DNA from: JAPLKB01 sp964429485
Lineage (GTDB): Bacteria; Desulfobacterota; Syntrophorhabdia; Syntrophorhabdales; Syntrophorhabdaceae
DNA length: 23,499 nt
Reading direction: 5' to 3'
NCBI GenBank assembly: GCA_964429485.1
Contig: CAYSBW010000030.1
Span: 1 to 23,499 of the forward strand
Shown here: positions 7,718 to 16,031 of the stretch, piece by piece
How positions within the stretch are numbered: the stretch's first letter is position 1
Layout of the letters: each line of letters opens with the position of its first letter
The notes under the pieces: model-generated
What the model was told of the DNA's origin: nothing
What the model saw: the letters and a program-made list of their open reading frames with translations, nothing else
Database searches by the model: none
Position numbers and translations under genes: made by a program

Positions 7718-8186
7718 AATATGTCTTTATATCCGGCAATGTATAGCTAAAGTCCATCCTGTCTATAAAATCTACAACAGACAGATCTTTTGATTCTCTA
7801 AAAATAGCATTTATTTTTGAACAAACATCACCACTTTCGTTCTCTACCCAGGCTGATACATGGAAATCCCTGCCCCTGATCTTTACAACCCTGCCCTTTG
7901 CAACACAGGGTGAATTGCACATAACAGGTTTTAAAAATTCCATTTCTACTTTACGAGTCATACATATTTTTTTTGTCTCCATAAATATTGCATACCATAC
8001 AATAACATCCAGTATGCCAAAAATTATTCCTCCATGCAGAATATTTCTGTAGCCTTCAAATCTGTTATTAATATTGAAGTTACAGTATATCATACCTTCT
8101 TTATGACACATTTTAAGTTTCAACCCGTCCTTCCTGTTGGGATCACAGAAAAAAGAGTTTTTATAGGCAGGCAGCACATTATCCAC
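7689..8186 (-). CDS. PaaI-family hotdog-fold thioesterase
   Basis: The central motif NILHGGIIFGILDVIVWYAI is the HGG(x)ID-type active-site loop and long helix of PaaI/hotdog acyl-CoA thioesterases. The next strands (KVEMEFLKPVMCNSPCVAKGRVV) match the family sheet. The substrate is not predictable. I chose GTG 8186 (165 residues) because GGAGG stands 5 bases before it. The frame also opens at TTG 8207 (172 residues) with only a weak upstream AGG. It lies about 110 bases downstream of rlmN on the same strand and may be cotranscribed with it. Its last 29 bases are antisense to the end of hflX. Confidence 0.78.
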   Translation of the reverse strand: MDNVLPAYKNSFFCDPNRKDGLKLKMCHKEGMIYCNFNINNRFEGYRNILHGGIIFGILDVIVWYAIFMETKKICMTRKVEMEFLKPVMCNSPCVAKGRVVKIRGRDFHVSAWVENESGDVCSKINAIFRESKDLSVVDFIDRMDFSYTLPDIKTYFMSLLENHP

Positions 8187-8232
8187 AATATCCTCCAATT
8201 CAAACAAAAAAACCTGTTGCTTCTTTCATTTT

Positions 8233-8260
8233 AAGAGCTTTTTCCTGTATAAAAACTCTT
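8233..8260 (-). terminator. Weak AT-rich hairpin between rlmN and thioesterase
   Basis: aagagcttttt and aaaaactctt pair around a 7-base loop with one bulged base. On the minus strand no T-tract follows, so termination would be weak at best. It may only shape the intergenic part of a joint transcript. Confidence 0.2.
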
Positions 8261-8295
8261 TATGATGAACACATTTTTTTATTTTGCATATCTTT

Positions 8296-9324
8296 CTAAA
8301 ACTTTCCATTCAAGTATTTCATTCCCAACTGTCCACAAGCACCTCCAATATCACCCCCCCTGGATTCCCTTATAATAACAGTAAAATTCCTGTTAAGAAG
8401 GTAGGCATGAAACTGATCAATGGTTTTTTTAGTTGGTGTCTTAAAATCAACATAGGGTGATTCATTGTAGGGAATAAGATTAATTTTACACCTGATTCCG
8501 TACAACACTTCAGAAAGAAGTTTTGCACTTTCAGGCGAATCATTAACATCCTTTATCAGGATATATTCAAAGGTAATCCTGTTGCGATTGCCACCTTTAA
8601 AATTCTTTGCATAATCAACTATTTCTCTTATTGGATACAACCTGTTGATAGGCATAAGATATGACCTTGTTTTATCATCTGCTGCATTTAGAGATATTGC
8701 TATGCCGGCAGTTTTCGGCTCCATTGTTTTGAGACCACCTATTAACCCTACTGATGATACGGTAATTTTCCGGTGAGAAAAATCAAGACCAGCAGGATCT
8801 TTCATTATTTCAAGAGCACGAGTAAAGTTTTCAATATTATCAAAGGGCTCTCCCATACCCATAAAAACAATATTCGTAATTTTTTTTTGGTCAAGATAAT
8901 TCTTTACCCCTGTAAACTGACCAATAATTTCTGATACATTCAGATTTCTTATAAATCCGATTTTTCCGGTCACACAGAATTTGCATCCCATCCTGCAGCC
9001 TATCTGGCTTGATACACAAAGGGTATTTCTATCTTTTTCAGGTATTAAAACGCTTTCAATAAGATTGCCATCTTCTCCGAGAAATCCGAATTTTATGGTT
9101 CCGTCTGCTGAAGTCAGAACATCTTTTATCTCAAGAAGTCTCAAATCAAACATGTCCTTGAATATTACACGCAAGCTCTTTGGAATATTACTCATTTCAT
9201 CAAAATCAAGAATATTTTTATTATATATCCATTTAAAAAGCTGGCGGGATCGGTATTTTTCTTTCCCCAGGGCTCCGATCAGAGTTTCAAGTTCTTTAAG
9301 AGTAAGATTATAAAAGTTATTCAT
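8296..9324 (-). CDS. rlmN: 23S rRNA A2503 / tRNA A37 C2-methyltransferase RlmN
   Basis: A radical SAM methyltransferase of 342 residues, the normal length. The 4Fe-4S motif is CRMGCKFC (C110, C114, C117), followed by VTGKIGFIRNL. Also present are VFMGMGEPFDN (the GEP SAM-binding motif), ISLNAADDKTRSYLMPINRLYP, and the C-terminal GGDIGGACGQL containing the methyl-accepting cysteine (C330). RlmN modifies C2 of A2503 in 23S rRNA and, in many bacteria, A37 of tRNA, helping translational accuracy. ATG 9324 fits the family start, but no strong ribosome site precedes it. The gene is divergent from the small gene pair starting at 9517. Confidence 0.96.
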   Translation of the reverse strand: MNNFYNLTLKELETLIGALGKEKYRSRQLFKWIYNKNILDFDEMSNIPKSLRVIFKDMFDLRLLEIKDVLTSADGTIKFGFLGEDGNLIESVLIPEKDRNTLCVSSQIGCRMGCKFCVTGKIGFIRNLNVSEIIGQFTGVKNYLDQKKITNIVFMGMGEPFDNIENFTRALEIMKDPAGLDFSHRKITVSSVGLIGGLKTMEPKTAGIAISLNAADDKTRSYLMPINRLYPIREIVDYAKNFKGGNRNRITFEYILIKDVNDSPESAKLLSEVLYGIRCKINLIPYNESPYVDFKTPTKKTIDQFHAYLLNRNFTVIIRESRGGDIGGACGQLGMKYLNGKF

Positions 9325-9459
9325 AGAGTTTTTCTTTTTGATGAATATTTTTTCAAAATGTTAACAACAGGTTAAAATAACAAAAAAGGTTCATCCTTTC
9401 AACTTATAATATTCAGCAGTATTAATTTATCACACAAACAGCCCAGTCGAGAACAGCAA

Positions 9460-9488
9460 TTGACACACCTTATTGACTTTGATAACAT
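9460..9488 (+). promoter_or_regulatory. Sigma70-type promoter of the two-gene unknown operon
   Basis: TTGACA (9460-9465), a 17-base spacer, then TAACAT (9483-9488). The predicted start of transcription is near 9495. The longest open frame here would begin with TTG 9460, which is the -35 box itself, so that start is not usable from this promoter. Confidence 0.6.
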
Positions 9489-9516
9489 TAATTGCAAAAT
9501 AAACGGAGGCAAAAAC

Positions 9517-9852
9517 TTGGAAAAAGATAACTGGGGCGCTGACCCGCAAATCAAATACCTTAGGGAGGTTTTTGGAAATACTGAAACAGAACAGACAGAA
9601 TTGTTTAATCATACAGGAATATCTCCCTTTGATGAAAGACTGCGTCTCTGGCGTGAAAAGACATTAATTTTATTTGAGAAGGTATGGGCACTTTCTTCTA
9701 CAAGAGGTATCGTGTTGAAAAAAGACGAAATCTCAAAAATATACCTCTATTGCCTCGCCCACTTCCTTTCAATGAGTAGAATAAAGATTCCACCTGAAGC
9801 TCTTCCTGCTAACGAAAAGATTAACCATCTGATCGAGGAGGTTTTGAAATGA
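9517..9852 (+). CDS. Unknown 111-residue protein, first of an overlapping pair
   Basis: I do not recognise this family. The start is TTG 9517, with GGAGG (9505-9509) seven bases upstream and a promoter whose transcription start falls between 9490 and 9500. The frame could extend to TTG 9460, but that lies in the -35 box. The product is hydrophilic and probably mostly helical, with no signal peptide or transmembrane segment. Its N-terminal third is acidic (EKDNWGADPQIKYLREVFGN), a central helix follows (FDERLRLWREKTLILFEKVW), and the C-terminus is again charged (NEKINHLIEEVLK). The stop overlaps the ATG of the next gene (ATGA), which implies translational coupling and perhaps a joint complex. 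Confidence 0.65.
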   Translation: MEKDNWGADPQIKYLREVFGNTETEQTELFNHTGISPFDERLRLWREKTLILFEKVWALSSTRGIVLKKDEISKIYLYCLAHFLSMSRIKIPPEALPANEKINHLIEEVLK

Positions 9853-10184
9853 TCAGTTTACGTTTATTCGGCCGCTGTCGTATTTATCATGATCCTGTAT
9901 CACCTGTATTGCGTGCTCCTGCACAGGTAGGCTGGAGCGCCTGGTTCAGAACTATAGATCTCGTTACACCTCAACCATTGAAAGGGGAGGAATTACTCAA
10001 AAGAACTCGGGGCTGGTGGACAGTTGAACCCACGGAAGTCGGGGAAGTGGTAAAAAAATACGGTCGTCTTATAGTGGGAAAAGGTGGCGAACTTATGGTA
10101 GAGTTTGAAGATGAAAAAGCTGCCAGAGATCTGTCGGAAGCTTTAAAAGAAAGTTTCGGGGATCAAATTCAACTTGCGCCATAA
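9849..10184 (+). CDS. Unknown 111-residue protein, second of an overlapping pair
   Basis: The family is not recognised. ATG 9849 overlaps the stop of the upstream gene by four bases, and GAGGAGG lies seven bases before it, so it should be well translated and coupled. The product is a small soluble alpha/beta-looking protein. The N-terminus is strand-like and basic (MISLRLFGRCRIYHDP), a Trp-rich middle follows (GWSAWFRTIDLV, RTRGWWTVEPTE), then a strand (KYGRLIVGKGGELMVEFED) and a C-terminal helix (EKAARDLSEALKES). There is no signal peptide. A bidirectional terminator stands about 100 bases downstream. Function cannot be assigned; partnership with the first gene is inferred from the overlap and equal size. 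Confidence 0.65.
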   Translation: MISLRLFGRCRIYHDPVSPVLRAPAQVGWSAWFRTIDLVTPQPLKGEELLKRTRGWWTVEPTEVGEVVKKYGRLIVGKGGELMVEFEDEKAARDLSEALKESFGDQIQLAP

Positions 10185-10280
10185 ACCATTCCAATCCACA
10201 TGATACCCGCAAGTGGATACCAGAACACAAGCAAGATCTGTCAGGCTCCATCTCACCCCCCCAGTGTGCACTAAAAACAA

Positions 10281-10313
10281 AAAAAGGTCAGGTATGAAAA
10301 CCCTGACCTTTTT
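10281..10313. terminator. Bidirectional rho-independent terminator
   Basis: aaaaaggtcagg (10281-10292) pairs perfectly with cctgaccttttt (10302-10313) around a 9-base loop. There is an A-tract on one side and a T-tract on the other, so it can end both the plus-strand small-gene operon and the minus-strand dnaK-lon operon. Confidence 0.85.
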
Positions 10314-10330
10314 AAAACATTTTATGCAAG

Positions 10331-12682
10331 TTATTGTGTCAGACAAATTTCTATTGCTTCGTCCATCTTCTCTATGAATTTAAAGTGCATATTTTCCTTA
10401 ATACTTTCAGGTACCTCTTCAAGATCTTTTTCATTTAATTTCGGAAGTATTATATTCCGTATTCCCGCTCTCTTTGCTGCAAGAACTTTTTGCTTGATTC
10501 CACCTACAGGGAGAACAAGTCCTCTCAGTGTTATTTCCCCTGTCATTGCCACGTCATTTCTTACAAGTTTGTCTGTAATAAGAGATACGAGAGAAACAAG
10601 CATTGTTATGCCTGCCGAAGGTCCATCTTTTGGAATAGCTCCCTGCGGAACATGGACATGCAAATCATTCTTTTCGAAAAAATCCTCTGGAATATTATAC
10701 TCTCCAGCTTTACTCCTGATATAGCTCAACGCCGCCTGAGCAGATTCTTTCATAACATCACCAAGCTGACCTGTAAGAGAAAGATTTCCCTTACCTCTCA
10801 TTTTGGTTGATTCTATAAAAAGTATATCGCCACCGGTAGATGTCCATGCCATACCGGTTGCAACACCTGAATACTTTGTTCTCTCTGCAATCTCCGAAAA
10901 AAACTTTATAGGTCCAAGATATCCATGGATGCTTTCCAGTGTAATTATCTTTTTAGTGGTATCCCCTTCTGCCACAAGCTTAGCTACTGCCCTGCAAATC
11001 GTTGCTATTTCTCTTTCAAGATTTCTTACACCTGATTCTCTTGTGTATGAACGGATAATAATTTTTAATGCATCATCCTCAAAGGCAATAAGATCTTCGT
11101 TAAGACCATGTTCAAAACGCTCTTTAGGAATAAGAAACTGCTTTGCAATCATTACCTTTTCTTCCTCAGTATAACCCGGAAGTTCAAGTACCTCCATCCT
11201 GTCTCTCAATGCCGGAGGTATAGGATCAAGCATGTTTGCTGTTGCAATAAACATCACCTTGGACAGATCAAAGGGGACTTCAAGGTAATGGTCACTGAAT
11301 GAAAAGTTTTGTTCAGGATCCAGAACTTCGAGGAGTGCACTTGAAGGATCTCCTCTGAAATCCATCCCTATCTTATCTACCTCATCCAGCATAAAAACAG
11401 GGTTGTTGGAACCGGCCTTCTTAACCCCCTGTATAATTCTACCTGGTAATGCACCTACGTAGGTTCTCCTGTGTCCTCTGATTTCAGCTTCATCCCTTAT
11501 TCCTCCCAGAGAAATTCTCATAAATTTCCTTCCCAGAGCTCTGGCAATCGACTTGCCAAGGGATGTTTTCCCCACACCTGGAGGACCTGCAAAGCATAAA
11601 ATAGGTCCTTTCATATCAGGCTTCAATTTTCTTACAGCAAGATACTCGAGGATTCTCTTTTTAACCTTCGCAAGATCGTAATGATCTTCATTCAGAATTG
11701 TCTCTGCTCCTGCAATATCAAGATTATCTTCTGTCTGCACAGACCATGGAACCTCGGTAAGCCAGTCGAGATATGTCCTTGAAACAGTGTATTCGGCCGA
11801 CATGGTGCTCATTTTGGAAAGCCTGTCAAGTTCCTTTTCAGCAATCTTCCGTACATCAGCAGGCATTTTTGCATCAAGTATTTTTTTTCGTATCTCATCA
11901 AGTTCCGTCATTTTATCATCGGTCTCACCGAGTTCTTTCTGAATTGCTTTAAGTTGTTCTCTCAGATAATATTCCCGTTGAGTTTTGTCGATACCTTCTT
12001 TTACATTAGTCTGAATTCTGCTGCTTAACTCAAGGGTTTCAACCTCTCTGTTCAAAAATATGGTAACCTTTCTAAGTCTTTCCTTAAGGTCTATCCTTTC
12101 AAGTATCTCCTGCTTTTCTAAAACACTTATATTTATCGTGGAAGCTATAAGGTCTGCCAGATTTCCCGGATTTTCAACCTTTGTTGCAATCTGTGAAAGC
12201 TCAGAAGAAAGATAAGGCGCCATATCTATTGCTTTCTTAAAGAGATTCCTTAGATTTATGTACATTGCATCCACTTCTATATCTTTCTGATAATCCTCAA
12301 AAATAGGTAATATTTTTGCTCGTAAGTGAGGTTCCCGCTGTGTAAATTCTATAAGTTTAAATCTACACAAACCCTGAATTACAACACGCTGACTGCCATC
12401 AACCATCTTAACCATTTTCATGATTGTACCAATAGTACCCACAGTATAGAGATCTTCTATGTCCGGATCTTCAATATCCGGGTTTTTCTGCGTAATGATC
12501 GCGATCATTTTATCAAGGTTCATTGATTCATCTATGAGCTTTATAGAACGTTCCCTTCCTACTATGAGTGGCATAACAAGGTCAGGGTAGGCCACTGTTC
12601 CTCGAAGAGGCAGTATGGGGAGTTCTGAAGGATAAAATATCCTGTCTTTTGCACTTTTATCGTTTCTTAAGCCTATTACCAT
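10331..12682 (-). CDS. lon: ATP-dependent protease Lon
   Basis: A cytoplasmic AAA+ serine protease that degrades misfolded and regulatory proteins; 783 residues, full length. The N-terminal LON substrate domain covers about 20-210 (LPILPLRGTVAYPDLVMPL), followed by a coiled middle domain. The ATPase has Walker A GPPGVGKT (366-373) and Walker B VFMLDEVDK. The protease domain has the Ser-Lys dyad: S689 in KDGPSAGITM and K732 in GGIKQKVLAAKR. ATG 12682 is preceded by GAGGGGG, which overlaps the dnaK stop codon 11 bases upstream, so lon is translated from the dnaK transcript. A perfect terminator follows the gene. I see no separate promoter. Confidence 0.97.
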   Translation of the reverse strand: MVIGLRNDKSAKDRIFYPSELPILPLRGTVAYPDLVMPLIVGRERSIKLIDESMNLDKMIAIITQKNPDIEDPDIEDLYTVGTIGTIMKMVKMVDGSQRVVIQGLCRFKLIEFTQREPHLRAKILPIFEDYQKDIEVDAMYINLRNLFKKAIDMAPYLSSELSQIATKVENPGNLADLIASTINISVLEKQEILERIDLKERLRKVTIFLNREVETLELSSRIQTNVKEGIDKTQREYYLREQLKAIQKELGETDDKMTELDEIRKKILDAKMPADVRKIAEKELDRLSKMSTMSAEYTVSRTYLDWLTEVPWSVQTEDNLDIAGAETILNEDHYDLAKVKKRILEYLAVRKLKPDMKGPILCFAGPPGVGKTSLGKSIARALGRKFMRISLGGIRDEAEIRGHRRTYVGALPGRIIQGVKKAGSNNPVFMLDEVDKIGMDFRGDPSSALLEVLDPEQNFSFSDHYLEVPFDLSKVMFIATANMLDPIPPALRDRMEVLELPGYTEEEKVMIAKQFLIPKERFEHGLNEDLIAFEDDALKIIIRSYTRESGVRNLEREIATICRAVAKLVAEGDTTKKIITLESIHGYLGPIKFFSEIAERTKYSGVATGMAWTSTGGDILFIESTKMRGKGNLSLTGQLGDVMKESAQAALSYIRSKAGEYNIPEDFFEKNDLHVHVPQGAIPKDGPSAGITMLVSLVSLITDKLVRNDVAMTGEITLRGLVLPVGGIKQKVLAAKRAGIRNIILPKLNEKDLEEVPESIKENMHFKFIEKMDEAIEICLTQ

Positions 12683-12693
12683 TAAAGCCCCCT

Positions 12694-14607
12694 CTATTTC
12701 TTCACATCCTCAAATTCAGCATCTACCACATCGTCGTCAGCCTTGCGTCCTTCCTGCTGCTGTCCTGTCTGGTCACCTCCACCCTGTCCGGCATCTGTTG
12801 GCCCTGACGTCTTCTTATAAAGAACCTCAGCAAGTTTATGGGAAACCTGTGTAAGCTCGTCTATTGCAGTTTTAATTTTGTTCGAATCGCCACCCTTGAG
12901 AATATCCCTTGCTGAAGCAACCGCATCTTCAACTGGTTTAGTATCTTCTGTCGCAAGTTTATCTTTATTTTCTCTCAATGTTTTTTCTGTCTGGTATACA
13001 AGGTTATCAAGCTGGTTTTTAGCTTCTATGTCCTGTTTCCTTTTTTTATCTTCTTCAGCGTTAACTTCAGAATCATGGACCATCTTCTTTATTTCTTCTT
13101 CATTCAAGCCTGTAGATGCGGTAATCCTGATATTCTGTTCCTTTCCTGTGGCAAGATCTTTGGCATTAACATGAAGTATACCGTTTGCATCAATATCAAA
13201 AGTAACTTCTATCTGAGGAATCCCTCTTGGTGCAGGCGGCAGTCCTACAAGCTGAAATCTGCCAAGAGTTCTATTATCTCTCGCAAATTCCCTCTCTCCC
13301 TGAAGCACGTGGATCTCCACACTTGACTGGCTATCCTCGGCAGTGGTAAAAATCTGGCTCTTCTTAGTCGGTATTGTAGTGTTTCTCTCTATAATCTTTG
13401 TCATGACACCACCAAGAGTTTCAATTCCAAGAGAAAGCGGGGTTACATCAAGAAGAAGAACATCCTTTACCTCACCGGCCAGAACCCCTGCCTGCACTGC
13501 TGCTCCCAGTGCTACAACCTCATCAGGGTTCACACCTCTATGGGGTTCCTTGCCGAAAAACTTCTTCACAACTTCCTGAACTTTCGGCATCCTTGTTGAT
13601 CCGCCTACAAGTACAACTTCATCGATTTTACTAAAATCAAGCTTTGCATCCTCCATAGCTCTTTTGCAGGGTGCAATTGTTTTCTGGATTATGTCATCGG
13701 CAAACTGTTCAAGCTCTGCCCTTCTGAGCTTCATATTAAGGTGCTTTGGACCGGAACTATCAGCAGTTATAAAGGGAAGGTTAATTTCAGTTTCCACTGC
13801 TGTCGATAATTCTATTTTTGCCCTTTCCCCCGCTTCCTTAAGTCTCTGTAATGCCATTCTGTCACTGGAAAGATCAATTCCCTGGTCTTTCTTGAATTCT
13901 GAAACAATCCAATCAATAACAAGCTGATCTATATCATCACCGCCAAGGTGGGTATCACCATTGGTAGATTTTACCTCAACAACATTGTCGCCTACTTCCA
14001 GCACTGAAATATCAAATGTACCTCCACCAAAATCATACACAGCAATCGTTTCATCTTTCTTCTTATCAAGACCATAGGCAAGCGCAGAAGCTGTTGGTTC
14101 ATTTATGATGCGCAAAACATTGAGTCCGGCTATTCTTCCCGCATCTTTGGTTGCCTGTCTCTGAGAGTCATTAAAATAGGCCGGAACTGTAATAACTGCA
14201 TCTTCTATTGTCTGGCCAAGATATGCTTCAGCAGATTTCTTTAATTTCTGGAGTACAAAAGCTGAAATTTCCTGCGGAGTATAAAGTTTTCCCCTTACAT
14301 CAACCCTTGCATTGCCTTCCTGATCTGCCACTACTTTATATGGAACAGTTTTTATTTCCCCCTGGACCTCATTAAATCTTCTACCCACAAATCTTTTTAT
14401 AGAAAATATAGTGTTTTCGGGATTTGTAATAGCCTGTCGTTTTGCTGTCTGGCCAACCAGAATTTCACCATCTTTTGTAAATGCGACCACGCTCGGTGTT
14501 ATCCTGCTTCCTTCCTCATTTATTATTACCTTTGGATCACCACCTTCCATGATTGCCACAACGGAATTGGTTGTTCCAAGATCTATTCCAATCACCTTCT
14601 TTGCCAT
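12694..14607 (-). CDS. dnaK: Molecular chaperone DnaK (Hsp70)
   Basis: The Hsp70 ATPase chaperone; 637 residues, the normal length. It starts MAKKVIGIDLGTTNSVVAIM, has the phosphate loop VYDFGGGTFDISVL and the signature VGGSTRMPKVQ, a substrate domain after about residue 390 (VLLLDVTPLSLGIETLGG), a helical lid, and the acidic tail DDVVDAEFEDVKK. The start is fixed by AGGAGG seven to eight bases before ATG 14607. Its co-chaperone genes grpE and dnaJ are not next to it; lon follows directly, pairing folding and degradation in one transcript. Upstream I find a consensus housekeeping promoter but neither a CIRCE inverted repeat nor a convincing sigma32 promoter. Confidence 0.98.
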   Translation of the reverse strand: MAKKVIGIDLGTTNSVVAIMEGGDPKVIINEEGSRITPSVVAFTKDGEILVGQTAKRQAITNPENTIFSIKRFVGRRFNEVQGEIKTVPYKVVADQEGNARVDVRGKLYTPQEISAFVLQKLKKSAEAYLGQTIEDAVITVPAYFNDSQRQATKDAGRIAGLNVLRIINEPTASALAYGLDKKKDETIAVYDFGGGTFDISVLEVGDNVVEVKSTNGDTHLGGDDIDQLVIDWIVSEFKKDQGIDLSSDRMALQRLKEAGERAKIELSTAVETEINLPFITADSSGPKHLNMKLRRAELEQFADDIIQKTIAPCKRAMEDAKLDFSKIDEVVLVGGSTRMPKVQEVVKKFFGKEPHRGVNPDEVVALGAAVQAGVLAGEVKDVLLLDVTPLSLGIETLGGVMTKIIERNTTIPTKKSQIFTTAEDSQSSVEIHVLQGEREFARDNRTLGRFQLVGLPPAPRGIPQIEVTFDIDANGILHVNAKDLATGKEQNIRITASTGLNEEEIKKMVHDSEVNAEEDKKRKQDIEAKNQLDNLVYQTEKTLRENKDKLATEDTKPVEDAVASARDILKGGDSNKIKTAIDELTQVSHKLAEVLYKKTSGPTDAGQGGGDQTGQQQEGRKADDDVVDAEFEDVKK

Positions 14608-14646
14608 GCTTGAATCCTCCTGTTCTTTTTATGAGATACCGAAGGT

Positions 14647-14675
14647 AATATAATGCCCGCACAGAGTGTTGTCAA
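14647..14675 (-). promoter_or_regulatory. Consensus sigma70 promoter of dnaK-lon
   Basis: On the minus strand TTGACA (14675-14670), exactly 17 bases, then TATATT (14652-14647). The predicted start is near 14640, giving a leader of about 33 bases that ends in the AGGAGG site of dnaK. Confidence 0.8.
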
Positions 14676-14961
14676 TGTTCCAAGGGGTAAAATTTAGAAC
14701 TGTTACGAAATTTTGCAGACCTGTTAAAGGTTTTACGCAAGGCTCAAAAAAACAGGAAAAGAGGGGAATCCCGAAGTTGTGGAGATTTCTATGTAAATCT
14801 GTAGGATCGCTTTTTCGCTTTTTTTGTATAACGAAAAAAACAGTTTACCTGTGGCGTCTTAATGAAAAATCTTTTTCAGATCTTTCAATGATGAATAATG
14901 TAGACATTTTTTATAGCATTACAGATTAAAAAAATAAAACTGTTAAATCGGAAAATTAGAT

Positions 14962-14995
14962 AAAGCGGGGCACGTGGTTAAGGTTGCCCCGCTTT
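14962..14995. terminator. Rho-independent terminator after the thaumatin-like gene
   Basis: aaagcggggca (14962-14972) and tgccccgcttt (14985-14995) form an 11-base-pair GC-rich stem with a 12-base loop, flanked by T-rich sequence. It lies just downstream of the minus-strand gene ending at 15017 and separates it from the dnaK promoter. Confidence 0.85.
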
Positions 14996-15016
14996 TTGGA
15001 TTGTAATCTCGGGGTA

Positions 15017-15703
15017 TTAATCCTTGGGTAATAGATATATTGTCATTACACCGGCGTTTTCGCCCGGATGAGTTAATGAATATTGGCATATAACATTGGG
15101 GTTGTTCTCTGTTCCGCTTTTACACCCTATGTTCTTCGGAGGGAAGGGACCACATGCCTTTGGAGGAGTTAATCTTCCTGCACATATGTCGCAACCGTAG
15201 GGGAAAACACCATAAACATTTTCATTGCCCGTAAGGCCGTTAGGTGGCCCCAGCTTAATCTGATTACCTGTATTTGTGGCAAAGATCATTGCGATCTTTT
15301 CATTGAAACCGTCTACTACGCTGACATCGAAAACATCGTCTGTTTTGGCATTGACGGTAAGTTCAGCTTTAGTAGCACCACAATTAATAGGCTTGTTAAA
15401 AGCCAGTGAAAGGCTGATCATTTTAAATAAAGGATTTGTTATTTCCTTTTGCTCTTTTGGGCCAAGGTCAAAACCGCAATTCAGATTTGAGCCCGTGCCT
15501 CTTTTATCGCATAAAGATCCTAATGAGTTTTTATTAATTTCGGATATGTTGCTGAAGTTGATGTTTACCTCGGCATTTTTATCCTGCATGTTTTTTACTA
15601 TAACCTTTACCTTTTTTGAGCCTGCTGATTCTGCATTTTTCGGAATGCCTGTAAATACTGCCAAAACAAACAAAGCCAATGTTGCAACAAAAACCTTTCT
15701 CAT
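15017..15703 (-). CDS. Secreted cysteine-rich protein, thaumatin-like-related
   Basis: A precursor of 228 residues. The start is ATG 15703: GAGGAGG lies a few bases upstream and the next residues form a signal peptide (MRKVFVATLALFVLAVFTGI, cut near AESA). The frame opens further up to 15790 but without a ribosome site. The mature protein has eight cysteines, enough for four disulfides. DVFDVSVVDGFNEKIAMIF resembles the thaumatin-like YDVSxVDGFN strand, and GVFPYGCDICAGRLTPPKACG resembles the following Cys-rich loop. The resemblance is partial; the full thaumatin signature is not seen. Export to the periplasm or outside is likely and the role unknown. It diverges from a secretin-like gene and is closed by a strong terminator, so it is a single-gene unit. 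Confidence 0.72.
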   Translation of the reverse strand: MRKVFVATLALFVLAVFTGIPKNAESAGSKKVKVIVKNMQDKNAEVNINFSNISEINKNSLGSLCDKRGTGSNLNCGFDLGPKEQKEITNPLFKMISLSLAFNKPINCGATKAELTVNAKTDDVFDVSVVDGFNEKIAMIFATNTGNQIKLGPPNGLTGNENVYGVFPYGCDICAGRLTPPKACGPFPPKNIGCKSGTENNPNVICQYSLTHPGENAGVMTIYLLPKD

Positions 15704-15822
15704 ATAATCCTCCTCTAAATTTTTTATTGCCTCCTGTTTTAAGCTTTTCATGTTGCAGCTGATAGCTTTATTTACTAAGACCACAGGCATGTCTGTTTAT
15801 TACAGTCAGGCAAGTGAATTAC

Positions 15823-15850
15823 TATATACCAGTAAAAAGTTTTTTTACAA
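15823..15850 (-). promoter_or_regulatory. Candidate promoter of the thaumatin-like gene
   Basis: On the minus strand TTGTAA (15850-15845), 16 bases, TATATA (15828-15823). It would give a leader of about 110 bases that carries two purine-rich ribosome-site-like stretches, the second directly before ATG 15703. Confidence 0.4.
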
Positions 15851-15942
15851 TAAATATATTTGAAGGATTTTTCTTTATCCCGTTCCCTTAAAGATTCTCA
15901 TTTGCTTTTTTACATTGTACCGGCGGGCAACATCTTTTCAAA

Positions 15943-15971
15943 TTTACTTGTAAGTTTTTAATATTTATGAT
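15943..15971 (+). promoter_or_regulatory. Candidate promoter of the secretin-like gene
   Basis: TTTACT (15943-15948), 17 bases, TATGAT (15966-15971). The -10 is good and the -35 weak. AGGAG (16017-16021) then precedes GTG 16032 by about 10 bases. Confidence 0.35.
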
Positions 15972-16031
15972 AATTAGCATTCTTTATGAGAATAATATCC
16001 TCGAGTCTCATGGTTTAGGAGAAACTAATCT

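Larger units (their letters stand above)
14608..15016. other. Intergenic region, 409 bases, dnaK promoter and upstream gene's terminator
   Basis: The dnaK promoter occupies the left end and a terminator hairpin the right end. The roughly 280 bases between are AT-rich with long A and T runs. An 87-codon plus-strand frame here (14666-14929) starts inside the dnaK promoter region without a ribosome site and looks spurious. I see no other gene. Confidence 0.6.
15704..16031. other. Divergent intergenic region, 328 bases
   Basis: It separates the thaumatin-like gene from the secretin-like gene and holds one candidate promoter for each direction. The sequence is AT-rich. A 5-base inverted repeat, ATTCT-ttatg-AGAAT, lies just downstream of the plus-strand -10 box. 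No RNA gene or further ORF is seen. Confidence 0.5.

Noticed and set aside
10143..10346. A 67-codon minus-strand frame downstream of lon
   Set aside because: It runs through the bidirectional terminator and into the end of the second small gene; it has no ribosome site.
14640..14690. A sigma32-type heat-shock promoter (CTTGGAA as -35)
   Set aside because: At the required 13-15 base distance there is no CCCCAT-like -10. The sigma70 match overlapping it is far better.
14666..14929. An 87-codon plus-strand frame upstream of dnaK
   Set aside because: It begins within the dnaK promoter in the opposite direction, lacks a ribosome site, and its composition (many Phe, Lys, Cys without pattern) is like random AT-rich sequence.
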